Shown one piece after another: positions 34,372 through 44,941 of a stretch of DNA of 64,000 nucleotides (positions within the stretch are counted from its first letter, which is position 1; each line of letters starts with the position of its first letter). Made by a program: the position numbers and the translations under genes. Location: contig JAGPNK010000001.1 in assembly GCA_020746835.1 (NCBI GenBank), positions 3,968,001-4,032,000 of the forward strand, read 5' to 3'. The stretch is from Stachybotrys elegans. Its lineage: Eukaryota > Ascomycota > Sordariomycetes > Hypocreales > Stachybotryaceae. The notes beneath the pieces were generated by a model. It had not been told where the DNA came from. It worked only from the letters and a program-made list of their open reading frames with translations, and did no database searches.

Positions 34372-35142
34372 ATGGCCGTGAAAGATGCCCAGAAAGAAGA
34401 GGGCGAGAAGGCGGGCACCGCAACGACTACCACGGCTAGCTTTGACTGGGATGCCGATGATGAATGGTTCTCGGGCATATTTGGCCCCTGGGACCCTCCC
34501 GATAAAGCCAACTCTGCGCTGCGGGTGCTCGACGAGGTGATGCCGGCTTTTGAGGAGCACATTGGACACTCCAAGCTGGGCTTCGACAAGTGGAGGAGGC
34601 GCCATCAGGAGGCCATGGAGCGCGGCAAGTCGGTCTACTGGGGGTTCCCCAGGCTCATGGAAGACGGCCCGCATAACCATGGGCACTCTTACGTCTGGAA
34701 CGACGACGCCTGGCAGAAGCGCTACTTCTACCTCGCCCGCCAGCGCGAGAAGCTCATCGGCGACCGGCTCAAGGAGCTCGGCGGCTCCTGGAGGATAGGA
34801 CGAAAGCTGGTGACCAAGAAGATGCTGCTGGAGCAGGGCAGCGTCGTGGCCGACGACGCATCGGACGACAACGACACCTGCGCGCACCTCAACGCCACAG
34901 AGAGACACACCCAGCTGTGCAACCGCTGGTGCGATCCCGTCGACACGCTGCTGGAGCGGTTCGCGAGGAACCACATGTGCGATGTCGAGGAGGCCAAGCG
35001 GTCGTTCTGGGGCGATGCTTTCAACGTGTCGCCGAGGGCCGAGGCGGAGGAGGCCAAGAAGAAGCGTGACGCCATGACGTGCCAGGTCGTCGAGACCCTG
35101 GACTGGGCTGCTGATGCCGCGCCTGTCAAGAAGGAGAAATGA
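34372..35142 (+). CDS. Hypothetical charged cytosolic protein
   Basis: The gene is a single exon of 256 residues with no recognised family. The N-terminus is Lys/Glu-rich then Thr-rich, followed by a Trp/Asp-rich stretch (FDWDADDEWFSGIFGPWDPP). The middle is helical and basic/aromatic (KLGFDKWRRRHQEAMERGKS, VYWGFPRLMEDGPHNHGHSY, DDAWQKRYFYLARQREKLIG). A Cys/His-containing part comes next (CAHLNATERHTQLCNRWCDP) and a Lys/Glu-rich end. No signal peptide or membrane segment is seen. The ATG at 34372 is the first ATG of the frame and sits in an AACAATATGG context. Codon use is strongly GC-ending like neighbouring genes, which supports coding. Confidence 0.72.
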   Translation: MAVKDAQKEEGEKAGTATTTTASFDWDADDEWFSGIFGPWDPPDKANSALRVLDEVMPAFEEHIGHSKLGFDKWRRRHQEAMERGKSVYWGFPRLMEDGPHNHGHSYVWNDDAWQKRYFYLARQREKLIGDRLKELGGSWRIGRKLVTKKMLLEQGSVVADDASDDNDTCAHLNATERHTQLCNRWCDPVDTLLERFARNHMCDVEEAKRSFWGDAFNVSPRAEAEEAKKKRDAMTCQVVETLDWAADAAPVKKEK

Positions 35143-35423
35143 ACGCGAGATGGGGGTGCGGTGGGCTACTGATGACTCCGAGGGCCAGGGGCAAACTGGG
35201 AGTACCTTGACAAGTTGATGGGGGACGAGGAACGAACCACTGGCATGGTTCATTGCTTTGGTGGCATTTGCGTGGAATACAACTCATTCAGTTCATCAAG
35301 AAAGAGGCAGTTGATGCTTCATTCCCTGTGAGGCTAGCGAGGCAGATAATCCTAACAACAGTCTAGTCGCACGTTTATACATTGCTATTGAGCTCCCTGG
35401 TGAATGTTAGTAGTGACCTAGAA

Positions 35424-35935
35424 TTACATTGAGGTAATGAATCGAGTTCTCCCGTATGCTCCAGCTTTGCCAGACAGCCACCAAACCATTGAACTCGGCG
35501 AGCTTCGCTGTTGGCTACTACTGCTCTCTTCCACGCTTGGAGGAGGAGGAGAAGGATCATCTACTGCCTCTTCTTCTGCCGCGTCTTCATCCTCTGCTGG
35601 CGCACTAGAAGAACCCACAGGCACGATAAGCACACATATAGTCCTGTGATCCTGGTGAGTCATAACCGCTGGATCGCAAATCAGCCGGAGACACTTGTAT
35701 AGTATGACCACCTTTTTGCGTTTCTTGGGGCCGCCTGCGCGCCGCACATCGGCCAGGAGCTCCTCCTACACCTGCAGCGGCTGGCGCGCAGAATCGAGAC
35801 CTCGACGGCCTGCGTGTATCTCTTCCAATATGGTGCGCGTGTTGACGCCTGTGGGCGCTGCAATCTCTGCTGTGGTGTTGTCCGAGGCCTGGAGCGCCGT
35901 GATGGCTGCTACCACTCCTGTGTATGTAGGTAGGT
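35424..35935 (-). pseudogene. Broken Tc1/mariner-type transposase N-terminal (HTH) frame
   Basis: On the minus strand one frame reads ITALQASDNTTAEIAAPTGV, then NTRTILEEIHAGRRGLDSAR, an in-frame TAG, then EELLADVRRAGGPKKRKK. This is the helix-turn-helix pattern of fungal Tc1/mariner-type transposases, where a recognition helix is followed by an RGFDP-like turn and a PRSGRPKK-like basic tail. After the stop the frame continues through an acidic stretch (EDEDAAEEEAVDD) to a stop at 35424. An upstream TAA also closes the frame, and no DDE catalytic domain follows. It is a decayed or truncated copy. It borders the AT-rich island to its right. Confidence 0.6.
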
Positions 35936-35984
35936 TTGGCGTCTTTTATATGGGGACTGAGAGTCAATGGAGTGGAAGAGACAC

Positions 35985-36570
35985 GGCCAGTTTTCAGTAT
36001 CTAGTAGTATAGAAGAGGTAGCATTGTATTGGTGCTATATTAGCTATCAGTAGTGGATAATTTAGAAGCGTACAAAGTGGGTAAGTATGGAGTATAAGAT
36101 GTAAGCCCAGTTACATAAGGATAAAACCAGTGGGATTGGCTAGAACTATAGCAAAAGTCTAAGATGTATATTAGTTTATTAGTATAAGAAAGAATTAGAA
36201 AAATAGTTTATTTTATAGTTAAATGCCTCTATACCCTTTAGATTATGATGTAGTAGGTGCGTCCAGTGTGGAAAAAAGAACAATAGTATATGCGAATAAT
36301 AGTGGCCTTGCTACCCGCAGGACCAAAGAACAGTAATACCCTTTAGATTATAACCATTATAATTTTATTAATAGTTTAGGAGAAATAATATAACCTTTTT
36401 AATAAAAAACGTATTTTCTAAGTAGCTAAGTCGTATAATACACTAACCCCATTTAGCCATGTTAGTAGCCAGCTATATAATTAATGTATTAGTCATTGAG
36501 ACCCACCCACTAGCGCTAAAACCCCTTCTTTAACCTAATAAAGCTTTAATAGGGCCTTTTAAATCATTAT
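35985..36570. mobile_element. AT-rich, RIP-like transposon relic
   Basis: About 580 bases are much richer in A+T than the surroundings, with very many TA steps and no open frame. The adjoining transposase remnant suggests repeat-induced point mutation of a transposon copy. A 16-base direct repeat (ATACCCTTTAGATTAT) occurs at 36231-36246 and 36336-36351. Terminal inverted repeats were not found by eye. Confidence 0.6.
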
Positions 36571-36916
36571 TACCGCTGCCTCTCTATTACCCGCTTCCGT
36601 CGCGTGAAACGCCAGCAGCCACTTCACCGAGCTCGCGTGCAGCAGCCTCTCACACCGCGCGCCTCACCCGCCTGCTCCGGCCTTCACGGCTCTCCCTTTC
36701 TTTGCGAAGACGTTGTTCTTGTTTTGGTTCTCATTTCTCTCACGGCAGAGCCACACATACTGGGCATCACGCAGACCTATCTCGTGTAGCTGGTTAGCCA
36801 AGAATACACACTCGTGCTGCCTCAAAACGATCATCATCCGGCCTTGTGTTACACGAGAGATAGAAGCATCTCCTCTCTGTCTTCTTCCCAGATCTGCTGC
36901 CTCTCGACAAGTCGGG

Positions 36917-39002
36917 ATGGCGGCATCACAGCCAGCAGAGGTGCCGACTGGCCCTAGCCAGCGTGTCATCTCACCTACAAACACCACCTCGTCTTTTGGC
37001 GTGTTGGTTCCTGAACGCCGCCCTCAAGGGCAAGGGCAGCCTATGCCGCTATACCAAGCGCATTCGCAGCGGCCGTCTCCCGCTTCTGCATCGAATTCAC
37101 GACCGGCGTCAGCCAGTCCCGGAGTAGCAGGGCCACAGAGCGGCTCTCATCATAGCCAGGCTCGGCTTCCCTCTAATACTCAAGGAGGCAAGGGCCCTCA
37201 GCATCCCGCTTCAGCACCGCCACGGGATCAGGCCAGATCCGTGGGGCGGCTGGTCTCTCCGACGGGCGAAGCCGGTCCTGCTGGTGATGGTGCGGCGCAA
37301 TCAGAGAGCTACGCCATGTTAGCCCAGATGATCGACTCGACGGATCCCAGCGTGGTACGGCAAGTCATTCGAGATAGGTGGGAGAGATGCCTCAGCGGCT
37401 CCGCCTATCACATTGCATTCCTTGTAAGTCAACACCACGCCTCCGAGACCCCCTGCCACGGCGTCTTTACTGACCAACGAGTCAGCTTAATACATCACTT
37501 GCCCAGGCCGACGAAGGCGCGATAGATTCAGCCATCCAGACCTTTGGTGAAAAGATGGCCCGTAATGGCAAAGCCAACATCATACGCCACTTGAACGCAC
37601 AAGATCTGGACCAGCTAACCGAAGACATCCACTCCAAAGCCAGCAATGCCTTCCTCGACCACGGTCTTGCACGGCGCCTTGAGACGATTCCTGCCCAATC
37701 CCTTGTTAATGCCTTGGCCAGGGCGGAACGTCTGGGGTATGACGTGCAAGATATCGTTGAGGAGAAGGCCAACGGGAGACAGGAGCAGGTCATCCCGACT
37801 GCTCCTCGGGATAGCGGCGCCAACTTTAACCCTCCCTCAGCGCCTCGCACCGCATCTTTCCCAAATCCACCTCCAGGTCCTCCCCGCGCCCAGGCCTCTG
37901 CTCCCGCGCCAGCAACCCCGAGTCCAGCACCGGGGAGGCCTCCCTCAACAGGAGCAACTCAGGCGCAAACTTGGCAGGCACCGGCAACACAGCCTTCTCA
38001 AGGTACAGCTCCGACGGCAACACCATCATCATCCGAGCGTATCGCCTATTGTTCGACATGTCGCCGGCCATGTAGCGGCGATACCGCGCTGGCTCATGTA
38101 AGCAACATAGCCGCCATCCTCCAGCTTGCCACGCTGACACAACCTAGCACCTTAGAGCATCAGCCTGCGGCGGCATCACTACTGATCTAAGCAGATTTGG
38201 GAGAGATATGTGCCTCCACTGTGGAAGTCGGTTTGGAGGCAGCGCCGGATTTGCCTACCACACCAAACACAATGTTTGCGGCGTGTATAGCCAACAGAGA
38301 ACTCAGCATATGCAGAACCTCTTAGCCGCTATGGCGGAGCGAAACCAGCCATCTACCGAAGCAGCTGCTGCCCCGGCGACGACAACGCCGCAACGCACCC
38401 CGGACCCGACCAGGCCCACGGCAGACTCGAATGGCAGCCCTTACGACATGCTGACCCCCGAAGTCCGACAGAGGTTCGAGCAAGAGATGGAAGCAGCCGA
38501 GAAACGCTACGGGGGCCTGATGCGGGCGGCCTTATCGCTCCCCGAGCCGCAGCAGTCAGAAGAGATGAGAAGGCTAAAAAACCAGTACAACACGAAGCAG
38601 AGCACGACGCGCAAAAAGTACGGCATCCGCCTCCGCAAGGGGCGGTCAAAGCAGGAGATCAGCGCCGAGCGCGTCCGCCTCTTTGGTTCTGCCAATATAC
38701 CGCAGTCGGCCATGGCGGCCTATACAACATATTCATCGCACCCGGGCTCCAGTAGCAGCCCACAGCCGCCTCCGTCCCAACAGGCGATGTCAGGGCCGGG
38801 ACCGCAGTCGGGACCGCGAGTGCCGCTGGCACAGATGAATGGAGGGCTCTCCGGGTCATCAGCCACAGCTGAGCATGTAGACCCGACAAGTTCGATGACA
38901 CCGGGTTGGCCGCCCAGCGCAGCCGCAACCAGAGGCACGGCGGATGACCCCATGCAGCTCGATGACTCGGACTCGACCGATGACGAAGATATCCCAGCGT
39001 GA
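36917..39002 (+). CDS. Protein with twin CxxC...HxxxxxC zinc motifs
   Basis: There are three exons, 36917-37423, 37507-38097 and 38148-39002, giving 650 residues. The N-terminus is Pro/Ser/Gln-rich, followed by a helical domain (ESYAMLAQMIDSTDPSVVRQ to AERLGYDVQDIVEEK, about 135-250). Two zinc-binding units follow: CSTCRRPCSG..ALAHHLRASAC and CLHCGSRFGG..AYHTKHNVC. The first is completed only when the 50-base intron 38098-38147 (GTAAGC...CTAG, CTGAC branch) is removed. Then comes an acidic-basic helix (EVRQRFEQEMEAAEKRYGGL), a basic stretch (TTRKKYGIRLRKGRSKQEI) and a disordered acidic C-terminus (DDSDSTDDEDIPA). A nuclear, nucleic-acid-related role is likely from the zinc units and basic patch but is not proven. 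The family name is not known to me. The first intron is 83 bases, phase 0. Confidence 0.82.
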
Positions 39003-42000
39003 TTCACCTTTCTCCCACTCTCTTCTTCCTCTCTTTTCTCCAGATACCCCATATTAGTTGGCGGCGCAGTGCTGCTTTTGCTCGACTCTTACGGCGCTTT
39101 TTTGGCACCGGATGCTTTTCAAAACAGGGAACCATGGTGGATTCGAATTTTGGGGGGATTTTCGGCGTTGGGTGGTGGTATGATGGTCAGGGTCTTTCTC
39201 GTCGTGGTCGTGCGGCACAGAGCTGGAAGCGCTTGGGCATGACATATTCCGACCTCGCCACTCGAGAGTCTGGGGACGTTGCATGCCGGGGAAGGGATGA
39301 GGGCGAGACATGGCATGACGTTTAGCCCCCGGTGGCAAAGCGGCAGGCGGCTATTCTGACAAGGCAGGCGATTTAGACGCGGGCTCTTGCGATGCTGGCG
39401 GGAGGCACAGCTCTGTGGCGGCGAGCGGCACGGCTCAACGGGCGGGCGATGCGATTCACAACTTGACACTTGCTCTCTAGCTAGGTAGCTATGACCAATG
39501 ACATGGGACGCGAGGTGCAACAGGACGGGTTTGCGATGGACTGGGTGGTTCTGCGATAGGCAGTTTGCTCTTGATTTGCACCCTTGGCTTCTTAGTCACG
39601 AGAGTCGAGGGTTATTTACGATGATACCAATAATGAACAGATCCAATCGCTCATGGTGAAACGGTAGGAAGAGGACGAAGCGCATACGCGCGCAGCGTGG
39701 ACTATGACTACGACTCGATCACAGCCTAGCCTGGAAATAGAAATAGGGAATCCTTCGCTTCATAGGGTTGTGTCTTGGCGAGAGCCGTGTCGTATTTTGC
39801 CTGCCGGACGCTACGGCCAACGACCAAACCATGAGTAGTGCACAATGCGATCAGGAAGTTGATTACAGCACAGAGTAATAAAGAAGAAGTGTGGGTGGTA
39901 GGATTGATGGATGGGCGAACCAGCGACGGATTGCGGGAGGAGAAAGTGGCACATTGGCCCGGCAAAGGAGACAGCCGAAGAAGACAAGGCGCAGACAGCC
40001 AGTTTGTTGGCAAAAGGGCAGATCCGTTTCGGGGTGAAGCCGAAGTGAGGCTAACCACGAAAACGAATGCCGTCCCCAACTTTATGTACATGCCTGCCCT
40101 GTGCCGGGATGCAGCGCAATGACAAGCGAGGGTGAGATTGGGCGGGCGGGCGGGCGTTGCTGTTGGTTGGTTGGTTGGTTGGCTGGAGAGAGGCTGCGTT
40201 GGGCCGCGGAGGTGGAGGAGGAGGATCAAATTGATAGGCACTCGTTGCTTTTTGGGTTCTTTTTGGTGTGTTTCATCGTGCTGTACATAGATAGAATGGC
40301 ATGGTTCGACAGCCAATCCATCTTGCTCATCCGTATCACGATGACGCATTTCGATAGCCATAGCACATTTGTTTATTAGGCTGGGATGTCATGAGACTTG
40401 GAGTCTATAAGGTATGTATAGAATAGGCCAGCGAGCCAGGACTGGGCATCTATCTATCTTTAGGCGTCAGTCAAAGCACACAGCCAGGGGTGGGATTGCG
40501 AAGTGAAGAACAGATGCATGGTAATCAAATCTGCGCCCACACGCATCTATGCAAAAGTCAGATGAAAAAACATATGATAAACATCCAAGGGTGAGCAGGG
40601 CCTTGGCATTGTTTCCTGTGGGCCGCGAGGATGAACAGACAGATGATGCATCATGCTGATTGCTGACCCCCTCCCCCCCGAGGTAGAACGGAGGCATGTG
40701 ATGTCAACCTTGAGCGACGATGGTGAATGAGCTGAGCTTGTGGCAGGTTGAATGCTGCCGGGACTTCGGCGACTGTTGCGCGCATTCGATCCTTCACCTA
40801 CCGTATGCGGCCGTAAAGCTCGGCACCGACAGCCATCCATCTCTATGTACATGTCACAGTGGACCCCCGGATCCAGATAGACAACAGCTCATCTCGCTCC
40901 CTCCCCAAGAAGCATCGACGGCCTGGCGTGTCCGGGGGATGGGTTCCTTGCCTCTCTGCGCCGCCCCGCACCGGCGAGTCTCGGGAGCATGGTAGATAAG
41001 GGAAAAGCACCGGATGCTGTAAAGGTGCAGATGCTGCTCCTGTACTTGTTGTTGTTCTGTAATAGTGCAGGCAGTGCTGCTGCTGCAAAAAAGACGAAAC
41101 GACGAGTAGTGCATGGCTAGAGCTGTGTGAATGACACGGTCGTTTGTTATTTTTGGACAGAGAAAGCCCGTAGTCAGTACTAAGTCAGGCAGATCGTAGA
41201 AGTCCGCGGGTCAGACCATGGTTTGTCCATCGCTGGGCCTGGCTGGGGCTCCTTTTGGCCTCGGCTTGCGCCACGCCATCGCCACCAAGGCGTAGGTAGG
41301 TAGGGCTGTTTGCTTTGCTGCTGCTGCTCCTTCGTCACCGCCAACTGCATGCGAGCGCTGCATGTGATCATCAGTAAAAGGAGTCAGCATTGTGGGCTGG
41401 ACCCTCTCACCAGATAACAAGAAAGGCGAGATTTGCAGGGGCTGCTGCTCGAAAAGTCAAGACGAAGAGACAAAAAGAGAGAGAGGGTTAGAGAGGAAAT
41501 GATCCTTGTGCCATGGAGATCGGCGGATTGGTCCCCCTCCCCTTTTTCTCACGTTTCAGACCCCCAGCATCTTGAAACCAAGATGCGGCCCCCTCCCCTC
41601 CCTCCTTCCCTGCCTGCAAGGAACCAGTCCATAGGCGGCACCTCATTGGGCGCTTGTCGCTTGACGCTAGCGCCAGGCCCCTTGAACCCCCAAGAGAGGC
41701 AACGGAAGGAGCGCGCGACATGGGTTCTGGTCCCGGCAGGAGCCCGGCCTACTAGGTTAGTAGGTACCTAGTAGCCAGCTTAGAGCGCTGGACTAGGGAC
41801 CTTTCTCTCTCTGGGATGCAATCATGAGACACGACCCCTTCAGCCCGCATCCCGGTCCAGCCCAATCACGGCCTCTCTTAGCCCCTGCAACAAGCGACAG
41901 CCCACGGATAGAGAGAGGAGGCGGAAGTCAACCACATGGCCGAGGATCGTGGTGTGGGTAGTAGTGCATCAGCCAGCTCCCCGAGTTCAAAATATGTACG

Positions 42001-42409
42001 AAGTACGTCGTATGTACAGTAAGTAATGTTGCATCACCCCTTCCCTTTCCTACCTTCCCCGAATCTGCATGGTTCCTATTTCTTCGGTTCCTCTCATCCT
42101 CGTTTCTAGGTAGTAAAAAACGCTTGATATCCCCCCCTTCCCCCCCTTCCCCTCCGACCATCCGAGAACCCTTGGCTTCCTCTTCATCACCTCTTCTCCA
42201 CACCCTCTTCCTTACTTCATCCTCTTCTTACTTCCTTTCTCTATCTGGCCGGCCCAGTTCCCAGCGGTTGTGTTCCAGTCTCGTCGCTTTCTTTTCTTTT
42301 CTGTTGCTTCTCTTCTTCCTCAAGGGCTGGGTCCCTTCCTTCGCTTCGTCTTATACCACTCAACCTGTCTGCTACCCGTAGTAGGACATAATCAACATAC
42401 ATATTCACA
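39003..42409. other. 3.4 kb gene-free stretch and BTB-gene leader
   Basis: No convincing gene is seen. Tandem GGGC and TTGG tetramers occur at about 40140-40180. The last several hundred bases are CT-rich (42125-42300), consistent with the promoter and leader of the BTB gene. The longest frame (39726-40361, minus) has no family motif and poor codon character. Confidence 0.5.
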
Positions 42410-43474
42410 ATGGTCTCGACCATCGCGCCTTTGCAGCCCCGTCCCTACGGCGCCAACCGATCCGCGGACCATGCCGTCAAGAAACCATCGCACTCTCACG
42501 CCCACGACATGACCACCGTCCTCATCGGTCCCAAGCAGGCCAAGTTCAAGGTCAACAAGAAGCTCCTCTGCGCCTCCTCGTCCTTTTTCCGCCAACAGCT
42601 CGAGGATGCCGCCCGCTCCAACGGCAACAAGTCTGTCTCCCTATGGCTTCCCAGCGAATCGCCTGCCATGTTTGGCCTCTTCGTTGAGTGGCTGCATTCT
42701 AGGCGCACCTTCCGCAACTTCCTCGACGATGCCATTCACGCAGCCTACGACTCGAGTCACCAGGCAGCCCAGGACTTCCATTGGGCCCTTGTTCACCTTC
42801 ACCTCTTTGCCTCCCACCTCTCCATTTACTACCTCCAGGACCTCGCCATGGATGCCGTCCAGGATCTGTACTTGCGCTGCGACTGGGATGTGCCCCCCAG
42901 CCTCATCGCCTACCTCTACACCAAGTGCGAGCCTCTCCAATCCGTCCGCTTGCGCCGTTGGGCCGTCGCCATGGTCGCCTTCTCTCTCGCCACTGGGGGC
43001 TCTGGCTCTAATCTCATGTTCCACCCCGAGGATGCCCACGACGAGGAGGCTGATCCCATGCGCTTCCAGCCTCTGCTGGACACGCTTCCTGAGTTCGCGA
43101 TGGACTACACCATGCACCTGCGCAAGCTGCGCGCCTCGCGCCTAGATATTCGTCTCAAGAACCCGCAGCTCCGTATTCCCGCCAACAAGCTGCGCAACGA
43201 TGAGCGCTCCTTTGGTTTCCGAGAGTGCTCCTTCCACTCCCACCGCGCCGCAGTCGGTCAGCGTCGATGCCCTCACGAACACGAGCTTGTCAGCCCGGAC
43301 AGCGTAACCTCCACCTTCGACTCTCTGTCGTCCGAGGCCGATGAGCTCGAGAGGTTATCGGCTCCTGCACGTCGCCTTAAGCCCATGGCGGAGCAGCCCT
43401 CGTACCCTAGCTCCTGGGAGGATGATATTGAGCAGGCCCTTGGGCACGTGCGATCCATATCGAGCACGCGGTAA
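42410..43474 (+). CDS. BTB/POZ-domain protein
   Basis: The gene is a single exon of 354 residues. Residues about 31-110 form a BTB/POZ fold: DMTTVLIGPKQAKFKVNKKL, then LCASSSFFRQQLEDAA, then SVSLWLPSESPAMFGLFVEW. In fungi this module mediates dimerisation and, in some proteins, links to Cul3 ubiquitin ligases. A helical region follows (DFHWALVHLHLFASHLSIYY, LAMDAVQDLYLRCDWDVPPS), typical of fungal BTB-only proteins. The C-terminal 150 residues are basic then Ser-rich (RKLRASRLDIRLKNPQLRIP). The ATG context (CACAATGG) is good. No other domain is recognised. The leader is long and CT-rich. Confidence 0.85.
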   Translation: MVSTIAPLQPRPYGANRSADHAVKKPSHSHAHDMTTVLIGPKQAKFKVNKKLLCASSSFFRQQLEDAARSNGNKSVSLWLPSESPAMFGLFVEWLHSRRTFRNFLDDAIHAAYDSSHQAAQDFHWALVHLHLFASHLSIYYLQDLAMDAVQDLYLRCDWDVPPSLIAYLYTKCEPLQSVRLRRWAVAMVAFSLATGGSGSNLMFHPEDAHDEEADPMRFQPLLDTLPEFAMDYTMHLRKLRASRLDIRLKNPQLRIPANKLRNDERSFGFRECSFHSHRAAVGQRRCPHEHELVSPDSVTSTFDSLSSEADELERLSAPARRLKPMAEQPSYPSSWEDDIEQALGHVRSISSTR

Positions 43475-44941
43475 TGTCGTGTGCGTTGCCAGTATGAGAG
43501 TGGAGGAAATTTATTGATATCCCGTGGACTTTGTTCACAACAATCTCACTTATATCGCAAGGCCTCCGGCCTGAATGCCACTCTATATTGAGTCGCTACA
43601 TCTTGGTCACATTTTGATTTAGCCAGCGCATGTTACGTTATAGTAAGGAGTTCAAGTGGATAATAGAAGCCACGACACAGCAAACAAGTATACCATCATA
43701 GCAAGTTAGCATATAGTTCAAATGAGACTGATACAATCAATCATTGCCACTGCCAAGTTGTATGGTGACCTTTACCCAACGCTTCACAGCTTGCAAACAT
43801 ATGCGGGCAGCATAAACAGCCAGCCTTGGTTCTTGTCGAGTCACTTTAAATGAGTTCTTATCACCAAGATACTATGAACTCTGCATGGACATCATGGGGG
43901 CTCAAACAATCATGGCGGTCAAATAGCAAAATCAATTCATATATGCATCATAACTCGTTTTATAGACACTAGCGTGCTCTTTCCCACAGCCAACAGCGCC
44001 AAGCGGAAATGGCAGAATATCACCAAGCCTCCATAGTAAAATAAGGGGGTGCTGTATGTGGTGTGTGAAGGTCGTAGAGAATAAAGCATATACATTCGTA
44101 ACCTCGTCCGACAAACTTCTTAACAACGTAACAAGTCATGATAGATGATGTTGAAGCTTCATCCGATACGTGTAGAAGAAGTCCCCGCATTTCATAGCAG
44201 AGGCCGTGGAGGGGAATCGTAAGGTAAAGGGTTAAGGAGAATGTAAAGAGAAGGAAAGATGAGAGGGAAGGAAAATGACGGGAGGAATCGCCCCCCAGGA
44301 GTATGAGTGAGTGGATGAAAGGGAAATTGGTTGAGTGAGTGAGTGTTGGATCACAAGATGTGAAGCCAAGATAAAAATAAAAGTGAGACCCAGAGAGACA
44401 GGGAAAAGAGCAAAGAAAGGTAACATGAAAAGAAAAGAGAAGAATAAGATTGTTCAACAGGTAACTGTTATATCCAGAGTCTGCTGGACTCCGTCCTTTC
44501 GTTTCGTCGTAGCTTCATGAGAAACTTGGTCTTGTCGCTTTGCAATGGACGTGTACTCCAAGAAAATTAAAGAGACTTTGGCAGATTCAAGCAATCATGA
44601 CAAATATATGGCAGCCAGTGTTTGTAGCAGGGTGTTGGGGTTGCAGCACGGCGTGGCCTGGTTGAAGGTTGTTTTTCGCGTTGGATGGATACGTAGGTGA
44701 ACACGCAAGCGCCATATTCTTCGTATCGAAATAAAAGGTGCAGCCTAGATGGGAGGAGTCGTATCCTAGAAGATTACTTCTCCTACGCCGGGGTCGGTGG
44801 ATCGGGAAGTTGTCGTGCCAGAAAAGCCGGTGGCCGACTGTGCTGCTGGTCTGCTTGGCATCCGTAGTCGTCATGGTCGTAAAGAGAAACAGAAGCAGGC
44901 ATCAACGTGATAGTATACAATGATTAAAATGGGGTTGACGC
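43475..44941. other. Convergent intergenic region
   Basis: It holds the 3' regions of the BTB gene (+) and the next gene (-). Purine-rich sequence at about 44210-44450 gives an apparent hydrophobic frame on the minus strand that is not a gene. Confidence 0.5.

Noticed and set aside
36000..36570. Possible intact transposon with terminal inverted repeats
   Set aside because: No inverted repeat pair or open transposase frame was found by eye.
40130..40185. CRISPR-like or satellite array from GGGC and TTGG tetramers
   Set aside because: It is only a short simple repeat; there is no repeat-spacer structure.
39726..40361. 211-codon minus-strand frame
   Set aside because: Residue composition is random-like with Pro/Thr repeats from simple DNA; no motif.
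44020..44457. 145-codon hydrophobic minus-strand frame
   Set aside because: It arises from purine-rich DNA read in reverse; it lies in the 3' regions of two convergent genes.
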